Shown one piece after another: positions 22,940-34,847 of a DNA stretch of 64,000 bases (the stretch's first letter is position 1; each line of letters starts with the position of its first letter). The notes below the pieces were generated by a model that did not search any database, was not told where the DNA came from, and worked only from the letters and a program-made list of their open reading frames with translations. The stretch spans positions 26,998,987-27,062,986 of the forward strand of contig NC_132880.1 of assembly GCF_030463535.1 (NCBI RefSeq), written 5' to 3'. The position numbers and the translations under genes are program-made. The DNA is from Salminus brasiliensis. Taxonomy: Eukaryota > Chordata > Actinopteri > Characiformes > Bryconidae.

Positions 22940-23845
22940 AATAAAAAGCAAAACAGAAATAAAAACAACAATTAAACAAAACTGAATTAAGAAAAAATGG
23001 TAAATGTGGCGTCAAGCTATAGAACATGAAAACATGAGTGAGAATAAATGAAATCCATGCAGGTAAACAGTCAGAAGCAAAGTCATGCAGTGAGGTAAAG
23101 ATGAATCAATGCGAGGACCCAGACCAGGACAGCGGGCAGGAGGATAGTGGAGATCCAGGTCAGACGGAACCAGGATGGAACAGTTGGAACAGGGATCTCA
23201 ATGCCTGAGAAACAGAAAGGAGGAAAAAACACAAGGGGTTAGGAGGAGCACAGGAAAATGTATGTGCTGAGGGGGTTTGGGGGAAATATAGCATGACGGG
23301 ATCTAATAAATGGACTTGTATCAGCAGCATAAACATGAGCTCCTCTAAGCAGCAGACAGAGGATCCAAAAAGATCTGACTGATGCTACAAAACAGGAGAA
23401 GCAGGAAGCAGGAACAACAATAAAAAAGATCAAAGCACGTTCATTTGACATTTTTCACTGACTGATATGTCACTAAGCAATGACATTTGGGGGGAAAGGT
23501 GACAAAGGGGGAATGCGGAAGTCACAACAAGGACATATATGTAGCTGTATCCTCCAACCCAAATGTAACACACCTCATAGAGCTAATTGAGCACTTCTGA
23601 AGGCAATTGTTGCATGGATCAGAAAGGGTTGTTTTGGGTTAAAGCTAAAGAGTGCAAGAAGGTAGAGTCCCAGTTGGTGACCACTGGTTTATTTTCATAG
23701 TTGGAATATTTGTGTGGAAAAAGAATATTTAAGCTTAGTGTGATGGACCTGTTCTTCAACAGGTACGAACAGTTTAATGATTGCCAGTGTTTTTACTTTT
23801 GCTCATATTTAGAAAAATGCAATATATCAATATAACAATAATATC
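22940..23845. other. Intergenic, nothing recognised
   Basis: No gene or clear element. The open frame at 23239-23451 on the minus strand has no recognisable domain. Confidence 0.5.
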
Positions 23846-23847
23846 TA

Positions 23848-24990
23848 TACAGTCACGTGAAACAAATTGAACATCCCATTAAATTTCTTACAAGATTTAG
23901 AAATATTGTAATATATTGTATTTTGATCCTAAATTTAATAATATTAAGAGATGGGGATATATAACTACACTAATCAAACTGAAGAAATGTAAAAATAAAA
24001 AAATACTCTACTTTAAAATGCAAAACTACAATCTTGTGAGGAAAAAGTTAAAACACCCCCACATTTATTACTACTTAAAATGTCAAAAATTTGGTTTGCT
24101 CTTGATCCAGAGAACTCTCAGAGTCTGTGAAGGGATTTAAAAAGCAAAGTAATCAAGCACCTGTGTCAGCACTGTACTTTGTAAAGGGACACTTGGCGCA
24201 ATATCATTAAGCCTGTGAACAGAGTTTGTTTTCTAAGCGCTGAGAATGTGCTACAAAAAGGAGTTCATTCCCTTTTGGTTTTGAAATATGAACATATTGG
24301 TCTGTGCAAACAAGATTAGCCTGGACTCACACATAACCAAGAGTCACACTTGTGCTTAAGCCAGTCATCATTTTTCACTCCCATTACTGATTGATTGTTT
24401 GCAAACACAGCTGATTTTACATTTTACCTTTAAAGAAAGACAAGCATAGTTGTATCACAGTTTGTTCGTCTCCCGAACCCAAAGTCATTGGGATAGAAAG
24501 ATCAGCTAGTAGTGAATCTTATGAAATACCTTATTGCTGCACTATGTATTCAAGTATCAGGTATTGTATACAGCAAAAACTAACAGTAACATAAATACAC
24601 AATTGAGTTTTATATTCAGAACCACACACAAGAAATTTTATTTATTAATGATGTTAAATAGCTTATTACTAGAATGTTGCAATATGACTGTGACCCCAAA
24701 CACACAGCAAAGGTGGATGCGGAATACATAAAGCAGGCTAACATTCAAATTTTTTTAACCGTCTCAAAGTCTCAAGTCCCAAAAGCACCAAATTTAATTG
24801 AACTGTATCAAATCTGCCAAGACGAGTGGTCAAATCTTGTTGATGGCTACCAAAAGCATCCTGCTAAGAAGTAATTAAACAAATATTAGATGTGCTGTAC
24901 GTGTAATTTTGACCCTTTCAGAAAACCACTCAAAATTTAAACCTGTCCGCTAGAAAAACATGTGTCAGAAAATAAGACGTTTAAAGAAAA
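23848..24990 (+). mobile_element. Tc1-like element, decayed
   Basis: The left end ACAGTCACGTGAAACAAATT is of the fish Tc1/mariner terminal type. At 24674-24874 the frame contains CDPKHTAKVDAEYIKQANIQ, then NLIELYQICQDEWSNLVDGY, equivalent to the DNDPKHTA...SPDLNPIE...EW...LV.SY order of Tc1 transposase, but with the PSQSPDLNPIENLW block eroded. No intact catalytic DDE set is visible. The right terminus could not be located and is a guess. Confidence 0.6.
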
Positions 24991-24999
24991 TCTCAATAA

Positions 25000-27000
25000 A
25001 GCCATGCTGTTTATGTCCTTCATGACTTTTTCCTGTTAATAGCAGTGATTTTCTGAAGAGCTCCTAATTTTAATAAGACACAGGTCCTCAGTGGTCTATG
25101 ACAATTACTGATAGGGGTGTAACACTACTCTCAGCCTATGATTTGATTCAATATTCATTGCTGGATTCATGATTTGATATTCTCTAAATATTTTGACATT
25201 TAAAGAAATACAAATTAGGAGGTTAAAGGGTTAAAGTTTGAAAATTAAACTAAAAAATTAAGTATCATGGTGGCAGAGAAGCCAAAATGCAATGTCCCCA
25301 TATGAGGACACAGGGTCTCAAAAGGTTAAGAACAGGGAAATATGACACATTACATGACGTTGCTGGAGTGTAGAGTGTGGTTGTGGAGTCTGTAAGCCCA
25401 TCTCTCTGCTCGGAGGTGGAAGGTGAAGCTTGAACAGAATGTCACTCTAATGTCTTCAGCCATGGCTAACGTTTTTTTTAAAGAGTCCAATTAATTGTGT
25501 CTGCTCTGATATTTTGTAAAATGCTTTTGCTCAGCACAAATATAAATGGCTGTGAATATGCTGGGTGGGCTGTTTACTGACCGTTTTTTGTGGCCATTTT
25601 TCAGCTGAAGCTGCTGAAGTAAATAGGCCTGCTTTAAACCTGTGTTTTAGAATCTGGCTTTACTGCTAAGATAGATCTGAATGTTTTTTGTGGTAATTTG
25701 TTATTTTGATCATAGTTTAAGCTGATATTTTTGGCCGGTTGTTTCTATGCCCATTAAGCATACATCTAGGGCCTTCTTTGTTGTTTTAAAGTCATTTCAG
25801 TGTATAAACTACCAAAAAGACAAAACTCAATGTTCATCTGATGAATTACCCTGTAATTGGTGTTGCATTAAATAAGGGAAAATGGGTGAATTGAAAGGGG
25901 ACGTTTGAGGAACCAGTGATATTTATACCTTGGGGTCACTTTCAGTAGTGAAGATTTCTAGAAAACCAATGAGAAGTGTTTTGTGGTGCTTTGATGCATG
26001 CCAATGAATATTCATTTGACCTGATGAACCTCATGATTCTTTTCTGGACTGTCTGGATGTGCTACATTGCATCATCCATCATTTAACTTTACTTTGCTCA
26101 CTCAGGTCACCAAATGGTTTGCTTGGTCACTGGGGTCATTTCTTGGGTCACTTACAATGGGCACTGTTTATTCTGCTACTAGAGGTGTTGAGGGGTAAAC
26201 ATGGTCCTATGGGTTTAATCAGAGATTTGAAGTAACCACACAAAAGTACTAAACTATCCATCTCTAATTATTACCATTTGCCACCAAAGGCATTTGGTCT
26301 GTTTTCTGAACCACTTAAATGGCCACTAATGACACACTACTATTACTGAGGAATATCCCCACCAGTTTGCACAGACGTCCCTGTAGTTACTGAATAATAC
26401 ACATCTATGTGTAATAAGCCTTGGAGTGTGGTTTACAAGTAGTTAACATGTTTTGTTGGTGGTGGTGGTAAAAAAAACTAGTAAATTGTGGGGCAATCTG
26501 AAGGCCTCTGGCACCTCTGGTACTGCTATGGAAAAATAATTATTTTTATAATTATAAACATTTCTCACAAGGCTTTGGGCCTCCCCTACACAAATATCTG
26601 AAGTCGTGCATTATTTTGTACTCAGTGACATGCCTAAAAACTGTCCTCCTGACGTCACAGGAACATAAGGTTATTACTAAACCAATTCTGCATTAACCAC
26701 ATCAGCTGGTCAAACTGCAGACTACTGCCAATGCCACTTAACTACCACACTTGATAAAGTCTGTTGGTTTTGCGTGGGCTACTTTGGTGTGGTCTTTTGT
26801 TAGCAGTTTAATGTGCAGGAGTGTTAGCTTAATTGTTGCATGTGTAGCAATATTTCAGCTACTTAGGGCTTTAACCAAGGACATTTAAGGGAGCAATGTA
26901 TACATAACAAACAGACTGGCTTTGGAGCTTTTCTGTTCATAGTAGTGATTCTAAAGAGTTCTTCATGTTCACACCTACAGAGTTTACACCCAGGTCTCCA
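25000..27000. other. Intergenic, nothing recognised
   Basis: Scanned on both strands without finding exons, RNA genes or transposon termini that I can support. Confidence 0.45.
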
Positions 27001-27005
27001 CTGTA

Positions 27006-27217
27006 CACTGTTAACAGTATAAAATCCTTTTAAAAAAAATATTGTGGAGGTTCTTCAGTTTAAAATTGTGGAGGAACCTCATATGGTGCTTTGATTAATC
27101 TTCAAGAGAAGAAAAAGGTTCCCTGAAGGTTCCTCAAAGCAACTTAAGAGGTTCCTCCACAGTTTCCAACTAAAGAACCTCCATATGTTTCTTGAGGATC
27201 TTTTACTCTTAACAGTG
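27006..27217. mobile_element. Fold-back miniature element (MITE-like)
   Basis: Arms AGGTTCTTCAGTTTAAAATT...(27048-27079) and their reverse complement (27149-27180) match at 28 of 32 bases. Outer arms CACTGTTAA (27006-27014) and TTAACAGTG (27209-27217) are exact inverse complements. The short spacer has no coding potential. The structure is seen directly; the transposon family is unknown. Confidence 0.7.
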
Positions 27218-27221
27218 CAGC

Positions 27222-27963
27222 GATGACAGGTGATGAGCAGTGCCTGGTTTCCTCCTTAGAATTAAGGCCAGTCTTGGTTTTAGCAGACCACAGAATCTTG
27301 TGTCTCAAAGTCTGAAAGTCCTTTATGAGCTTTCATGTGTATTTTACTGAGGAGATGCTTCTGTCTGGCCACTCTGCCAGTTCAGAGTGCTGCATTGAGG
27401 GTTGACCTTTTGGAAGTTTTCTCTCTTTGGAGCTCAGCCAGAGTAATAATTGGGTTCTTTGTCACCTCTCCTAACAAGGCCTTCTTCCCCTGGTTACTTA
27501 GTTTGGTGGGGCGGGAAGCTCTAGGAAGAGTAAGACAAATTATGAAGGATTATGAAGGCCACTGTGCTCTTGGTAACTTTCAGTGCAGCAAACTGTTTGT
27601 AGCCTTATCCAGATGTATGCCTCCACACAGTCCTGTTTCTGAGCTTCATATGCAGTTATTTCCTCCTCATGGCCTGGTTTTTCGCTTTGATATGCAACCA
27701 GCTGAATTTACCACAGGAGGACTCCAATCAATGTATAGAAACATCTCAAATATGATCAAGAGGAATGGGAGACCCCCAGAGTGTAATTTCAAGTGTCATA
27801 GCACAGGGTCTGAATACTTTTGTCCATGTGAAATTTTAGTTTTTCCTTTTTAATACATTTGCAAAAATTCTGTTTTTATTTTCTAATTGTGGGGTATTGA
27901 GGATTTCTTCAAGGCCCCAAGATAACAAAATGTGAAAACAGTGAAAGGATCTGAAGGCCATTT
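27222..27963 (-). mobile_element. Tc1-like element, 5' half with transposase N-terminus
   Basis: The plus-strand frame at 27335-27853 is the antisense of a Tc1 transposase. Read on the minus strand, the segment corresponds to the N-terminal helix-turn-helix region (landmarks equivalent to K-W-K.. and GRPAKLS.. then RRKPLLSKRH). The minus-strand coding frame is broken. The outer end at about 27963 carries the AAATGTGAAAACAGTGAAAG-type terminal region. The 3' half is missing on the left, where the fold-back element begins. Confidence 0.65.
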
Positions 27964-28059
27964 TATATATATTTATGTATGTAAGTATGTAGTGATTTGT
28001 TTTTTGTAAAGCTGTGTCCTACTACATGTATGAAAAGTGAAATGCATGTAAGGATGTCA

Positions 28060-29385
<1,326 letters not shown>

Positions 29386-29454
29386 ATGTAGACAACCATG
29401 TTAATTAAATTCTAAATTAAAAAGGCATGTTTAAATAGTTCTTGAACATGTGAA

Positions 29455-29990
29455 CAAAACTTAATTAACTTTATGAGGTAACAAGTTCCACAATTTACAA
29501 GAATAATGACTAAAAGATATTTCTCCACTCTTTTTCTGGATTGCACTCAGAGGATTTGTAAAAGGTGGGTCTATAGTTCTCCTGGGAAGTCCACTAAAAA
29601 GAGCATTATAGCGATCAATTCATTCTTTCAATGGGGAACAAAGGAGATCAGACTCTAGTGTTACAATCAGGTTATTTGCTTCTGATCTGGCATCCATAGA
29701 GAAATATCCAACACACAGCTTATCAGTCTGCCTACAGGCTTGATGTTTGGACAGAACAGAAATATATCGTTGTGTATCACCAGCATATATGAAGCTAAGA
29801 ATTGAATTGTTTGCTTTTTAATCACATTTCACATAGAGGAAGCATCTACAATGAAAAAGGACTGATCCTGAAATGGAGCCTTGTGGAACTCCACAAGTAA
29901 TACTAAGATTTTTAAATGTGTGATTTCCCAGGACAATATGAAACTGCCTGTTTGTTAAATATGATATAAAACATTCACTGACATCTTAAT
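29455..29990 (-). mobile_element. L2-like LINE reverse-transcriptase fragment, decayed
   Basis: On the minus strand around 29870-29905 the text reads GVPQGSIS, the conserved reverse-transcriptase motif before the catalytic block. Around 29770-29800 it reads YAGDTQRYIS, a mutated YADDTQLYIS. Downstream landmarks of the same protein follow with gaps. No open frame remains. Confidence 0.65.
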
Positions 29991-29994
29991 GTCT

Positions 29995-31290
29995 GACTCA
30001 TTGTTAGTTGAGGTCTTGTGCATTTAATTTATCACTGCATCTTATCAATTTTCAAATTCAACCACAACATCTGTGTGACACAAGCAAGAAAACATTTCAT
30101 TCAGCTTTTTGTATTTAGTTATTGAATGTATTTCTATGAAGATATGTTTTTAACATGGTGTAATTGTTAGTGTTTGTAACATATTTTCTTAATAATTAAA
30201 CGACTAAATAAAAAATTAAACGACTGCTGTGTTACAGAATCAACAGTGCCCTCATCTGTTCATCTAACTAGTGAACAGTTTTCACCCTAGATTGGCCTTC
30301 AATCTACAAAGCACAACTCACAACTCACAACTCACATCTACATCGCTGCTGCCCAATGAAAAACATGTATCTCCAACATGGTGACTTTACAGAAGAAGAC
30401 AAAAATGATCTTAACTTTGAATGGACATCAATGTAAAATAAGAGTTAATTTTAAATTAATGTAAAGCATTTCTGTTGGTCCATCCATCCAGAAGTGTTCA
30501 CACAGTGTACAGAAGCAGCTACAGATCTCAAACATAGAGAAAACTAAAAACGGACAAAAATGTAGATTTTAGTAGGTTTTTTAATTGGACAGCCGCAATA
30601 TACATTTTAGCCATTAAAAACTGACAAGCTTAATCAATCAACCAATCAGAAACAGACCTAACCCTTAGTCATCCCATACTTAAATAAAAGTACAAGGTGG
30701 TTAAAAAAAAAAAAAAAATAGACAAAAGTTGAATTATAATTGACATTTTTCTTTTCCTATTGAAGCATAGATATTCAATTACTTGCTCATCTAAAAGTTA
30801 ATTATAATTACAATTTGTAATTATTAATTGTAATTATACATTTTTTATTAAATGACAGATGTACACAGACTGTTAGAGATCCAGTTTTAGAAATGTATTT
30901 TATTATTTTAATATTTTATATTAAATATTTAATTTTAATATAATTATATTTAATATTTATTTTAGTGCTTGAAAACCCTGAAGTTTATTATTTCATATGC
31001 ACACAACCAGGACACTGAGCCTAAATAATGGTCTATGCTAGAACTGCAAAACTATTCAAATAACATTTCCAAATCCACGTTTTCGTGGAGCAAAAAAAGA
31101 ACAACAATAAATACAAAATTATATATATTTTTATACTAAAGTTTTAAATAGCTTATAATCAGATCTTTAATTGGGACCTCAGATGCGAGCTCCTGTATCC
31201 GTTATTCGTTAAAAATTACAACCAGCATCTGAATTAACAAAATAAACACAAGATCAGGGGAAAAAACACAGTAAAACCAGAACTCTACAA
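29995..31290. other. Intergenic, AT-rich
   Basis: No gene seen. A poly-A run lies near 30702-30718 and AT-rich tracts at 30800-30960. Confidence 0.5.
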
Positions 31291-31295
31291 TGGGT

Positions 31296-33475
31296 TAAGT
31301 CAAGTCAAGTCAAGTCAAATTTATTTGTATAGCGCTTTTTACAACTGTTGTCGTCACAAAGCAGCTTTACATAATTATTACTTAATAAAGAACAGAGACA
31401 GAGAAGAAAGAAGAAATAACATGAAGCGTCAAAGACCCCCGTGAGCAAGCCAACGGCGACAGTGGCAAGGAAAAACTCCCTCAGAGCTGGAGGAAGAAAC
31501 CTTGGGAGGAACCAAGACTCACAAGGGGGACCCATCCTCCTCTGGCCAGACTGTTTTAAACATTAATGATAAAAATTACCAAACCAGGTACAACAGAAAG
31601 TTAATAGTTGTGATATTAATAGTGTCAGACAGGCACGAGTCCATCTAGGTTTCAGCACGGCCACCAAACAGGCAGCAGCGGCTGGCGGGTGAGCCATGGG
31701 TGGTGGCGGGTTGGGGGGGACCCGCTGGCTGGACTGGTAGGTGGCAGCTGGTTAGATGCAGGTAGAGGGGACCTCAGCGGGCAATCTTCCTGCAGATCGG
31801 GCTGGGTGGCCATTTACTCGGGGAAGGTAAAGAGAGAGAAGTTAGTTCTAAGAGGAATTTTATGGAGTGCAGAGAATGTTGATCATCAGCATCTGGGTAT
31901 GTCTGATGACTCCGGCAGGTCTGATTATCACAGCATAATTAAAAGGAGAGAGCCAGAAGGTAACACGGACACGGGCGTACCCTGAGAACACCAGCATCTA
32001 TCTGCTCCACCGTCAACAAACCTGAGTGATCGCGTGTAAGCAGCGAGACGACAGCTCCAGCATCTCAGAGTACTACAATTCCCTGGGTCCGCGAACCCCT
32101 GGACCTGCAGCCCTTATCTAAGAAACATTAATTACCAAAAGCTAAACTAAACATATAAGTTTTCAGTTTAGATTTAAAGATTGAGACTGTGTCTGAGTCC
32201 CGAACATTATCTGGAAGGTTATTCCAGAGCTGGGGGGCTTTATAGGAAAAGGCTCTTCCCCCTGCTGAGGTTTTCAGAATTTTGGGAACGCGTAAGAGGC
32301 CAGCACCCTGAGATCTAAGTAGTCTTGATGGTTCGTAATATACTATAAGATCCTGCAGGTACTCAGGAGCGAGGCCATGTAGGGCTTTATATGTTAATAA
32401 AAGAATTTTGTATTCAATACGGAATTTAACTGGGAGCCAATGAAGTGCTGATAGAACTGGACTGATATGGTCAAATTTTCTAGTTTTAGTAAGGACCCTG
32501 GCTGCAGCATTTTGCACCAGCTGAAGTTTATTGAGGTTCCTGCTGGAACAACCTGACAGTAATGCATTACAGTAATCTAGCCTTGAGGTAATAAAAGCAT
32601 GTACTAGCTTTTCTGCGTCTTGTAGTGATAAGGAGTTTCTTAGTTTGGAGATGTTCCTAAGCTGCATAAAGGCTGTTCTACTAATATTAGCTATATGTTG
32701 CTCAAATGATAAATCTGAGTCGAATGTGACACCAAGATTTTTAGCTGCTAAACCAGGAATGATGGGAGAATCTGCCAAGTCTAACATTAAGTCTGATAGT
32801 TTATTTCTAGAGTCTTTTGGACCTAAAAGGAGAACTTCGGTTTTGTCACTGTTAAGGTGAAGGAAGTTATGTGACATCCAGAGTTTTATATCCTTTACAC
32901 AGTCCTCCATTTTCTGTAGTCTAAATTTATCGTCAGGTTTGGCTGATATATAGAGCTGTGTGTCATCTGCATAGAAGTGGAAATTAACGCCATGTCTGCT
33001 TATAACTGAGCCCAGTGGTAACATGTATAATGTAAATAATAGTGGTCCTAAAATTGAGCCTTGCGGAACTCCATATCTTACTTCTGTGTAGTTTGAAGAT
33101 AAATCATTTATCTTTACAAATTGGAAGCGTCCCGTTAGATATGATTGGAACCATGATAGGGCTGTCCCTGTGATTCCAACCATTTTCTCTAATCTTTCTA
33201 GTAATATAGAATGATCTATTGTATCAAAGGCTGCACTAAGGTCTAGTAGGACTAATAAAGATACGTAGCCTTGATCAGAGGCAAGAAGGAGATCATTCGT
33301 AATCTTCACTAGGGCTGTCTCTGTGCTGTGATTGAGTCTAAATCCAGACTGGAATTTCTCATACATGTCATTTTTACTCAGGTATAAGCAGAGTTGTTGG
33401 GCCACAGCTTTTTCTAATATCTTAGATACGAATGTTAAGTTTAAGCCATTGACCTGTTCGTGTAAAGCTGAAGTT
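31296..33475 (-). mobile_element. L2-like LINE, 5'-truncated, with open reverse-transcriptase frame
   Basis: A minus-strand element: coding part from about 33475 to 32128, then about 830 bases of 3' UTR, ending at the repeats CAAGTCAAGTCAAGTCAA (31298-31316, a TTGAC-type tail on the element's strand). The open part continues upstream of the first methionine (FVSKILEKAVAQQL). It shows LLDLSAAFDTIDH, YGVPQGSILGPLLF, FHFYADDTQLYIS and the thumb landmarks LQLVQNAAARVL and LHWLPV. The catalytic YADD is intact. No endonuclease domain remains, so it cannot be autonomous. Confidence 0.87.
32128..33405 (-). CDS. LINE reverse transcriptase, C-terminal 425 residues, open frame
   Basis: An uninterrupted frame that copies RNA into DNA in L2/CR1-type retrotransposons. 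Motifs in order: DLSAAFDTID (RT motif A with catalytic aspartate, about residues 54-65), YGVPQGSILGPLLF (motif B, about 110-124), FYADDTQLY (motif C with the DD pair, about 143-151), and a C-terminal part ending FKSKLKTYMFSLAFGN. The methionine at 33405 is not a true start: the frame is open further upstream, where the element is truncated, and the apurinic endonuclease and ORF1 are missing. Confidence 0.85.
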   Translation of the reverse strand: MAQQLCLYLSKNDMYEKFQSGFRLNHSTETALVKITNDLLLASDQGYVSLLVLLDLSAAFDTIDHSILLERLEKMVGITGTALSWFQSYLTGRFQFVKINDLSSNYTEVRYGVPQGSILGPLLFTLYMLPLGSVISRHGVNFHFYADDTQLYISAKPDDKFRLQKMEDCVKDIKLWMSHNFLHLNSDKTEVLLLGPKDSRNKLSDLMLDLADSPIIPGLAAKNLGVTFDSDLSFEQHIANISRTAFMQLRNISKLRNSLSLQDAEKLVHAFITSRLDYCNALLSGCSSRNLNKLQLVQNAAARVLTKTRKFDHISPVLSALHWLPVKFRIEYKILLLTYKALHGLAPEYLQDLIVYYEPSRLLRSQGAGLLRVPKILKTSAGGRAFSYKAPQLWNNLPDNVRDSDTVSIFKSKLKTYMFSLAFGN

Positions 33476-33499
33476 AGAGAAAATGAACGGTGTTTATTG

Positions 33500-33905
33500 T
33501 AAACTCTTCATCTAACAGGATTTCCATTGTAGTCTAGCGCTCGTCCACGGCGAACCGCCACTTCCGCCGCCGCTAGCTCCAGACTCCAGAAGCGTTCAGA
33601 CACCGCGGTTAAAGACCGCGGAGGACAAAGTTTCCTCGCGATATTGTCTCACTGTGAACACGTACCTGCGGCTAGAGGAGCTTTTCTAATCTATGAACGT
33701 TTATAAAGCAGAACGACGACTAAATTGCAGCCTGTTTTTTCTTTTCATTCGGAGCCAAGAAGTAACTTTAAACCACAACAACAACAACAACACCACAGTC
33801 AACACGGCGAGAGAGGCTAGCGGTTAGCCCGCGCTATCTGTGGCCGCCGGAGCTGGTGCCTTTTGTGTTCGTGAGCTGAATGAACTGTAGCTAGCTGTTT
33901 ATAAA
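33500..33905 (+). promoter_or_regulatory. pip5k1a: CpG-rich promoter and untranslated exon 1 of pip5k1a
   Basis: A GC- and CpG-rich stretch (CGCGGTTAAAGACCGCGGAG, CCTCGCGATATT) stands out from the AT-rich surroundings. It ends in a donor AAAGTAAGTC with GT at 33906, consistent with an untranslated first exon. The exact start site cannot be read. The promoter directly abuts the LINE at 31296-33475, which lies in the opposite orientation. Confidence 0.55.
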
Positions 33906-33989
33906 GTAAGTCTCACACTCTCTTAATTCATACCTGCTGAGTCTGAAACGAGTTTAAACCTTTAAAGCACACTTTGGCTCAGTAGGGTA

Positions 33990-34082
33990 GCTAGCACTAG
34001 CTAACGCTCAGAGGATACGCTAGCCAAGGTGCTAGCTAGCTTGCTAACTGCGTTAGCCAGCTCGTGCTAGCTCGCTAGTTTC
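33990..34082. repeat. GCTAGC/TTAGC-rich cluster in pip5k1a intron 1
   Basis: Repeated CTAGCTAGC, GCTAGCC and GTTAGCC-type words within about 90 bases just downstream of exon 1. A shorter similar cluster (GCTAGCTAGCTAGCTG, about 53802-53818) lies in psmd4 intron 1. Confidence 0.6.
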
Positions 34083-34814
34083 GGTTTGGTGAGCTCTGTT
34101 GTTTTGGAAGCTCTGTTGACCCAGTTCACCCACTGCAGCCATAAAGAGTTTGTTAACTGCAAAATAAGTAAATGATTAGATGTTGTATCCATTGTAAGAC
34201 AGCATCGAATGGCCAAATTAGCTTAGACTAATTAGCCAGCTGTCTAGCTTTACGCCACTGGGCTTATTTGGGATCAAACTAGGAAAGTTGTTCTTACTGG
34301 AAGAAACGAAGTTGTGGTGTAATTTCAGCAAGTCAGTAAGACTCGGGAGATCGTACTAAGTCTCATTTAAGGCCACAGCAATGGCTTCGTTCATTCTGGT
34401 TCGTATGATTTAGGGGGTCTCTCTGCAGACTTAGCTAGCAGAAACGTAGCTAGCTAGACAAGCTTGATGTTTCTTAGCGGAAGATGTTGAGATGTAGCAA
34501 TCCAGTAGTTTCCTTTCTCCTTTCTAAGTTGAATGTTTTTACATAGACGGCCATTGAAAGCATTGGAAGTATTGATTTTGTTTTCCTACTGTAAAGATAG
34601 CTATACTGTTTTGGAGACCAACCAACCCCAGGATGCTGTTTAACTCTCCACTTACACTTTCCCCTCAAGTGGAAATCGAGAAATCCAGACTATGGCTGGT
34701 ATGGATAGAGGAAAGAACACAAGCTAGCTTCAGATTTCTTTTTATGCTAATACTGTTTTATGATTTGTCCTTCTTTTTATACTTAGAGCCTGTAAGTGAG
34801 AGTGACCTGAACCT

Positions 34815-34847
34815 ATGAAACTACAGCCATCAGATGGCTACGGCTGA
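34815..34847 (+). CDS. Overlapping upstream ORF in pip5k1a leader
   Basis: Ten codons ([13 protein letters not shown]) that start 19 bases before the kinase ATG and end after it in the +1 frame relative to it. Overlapping upstream frames like this usually lower main-frame initiation. The start context is CCTATGA (no purine at -3), so leaky scanning is likely. The small peptide itself probably has no function. Confidence 0.4.
   Translation: MKLQPSDGYG

Noticed and set aside
27335-27853. 172-codon plus-strand frame
   Set aside because: It is the antisense of a Tc1-like transposase N-terminal region; similar translations are often mis-annotated as fish proteins.
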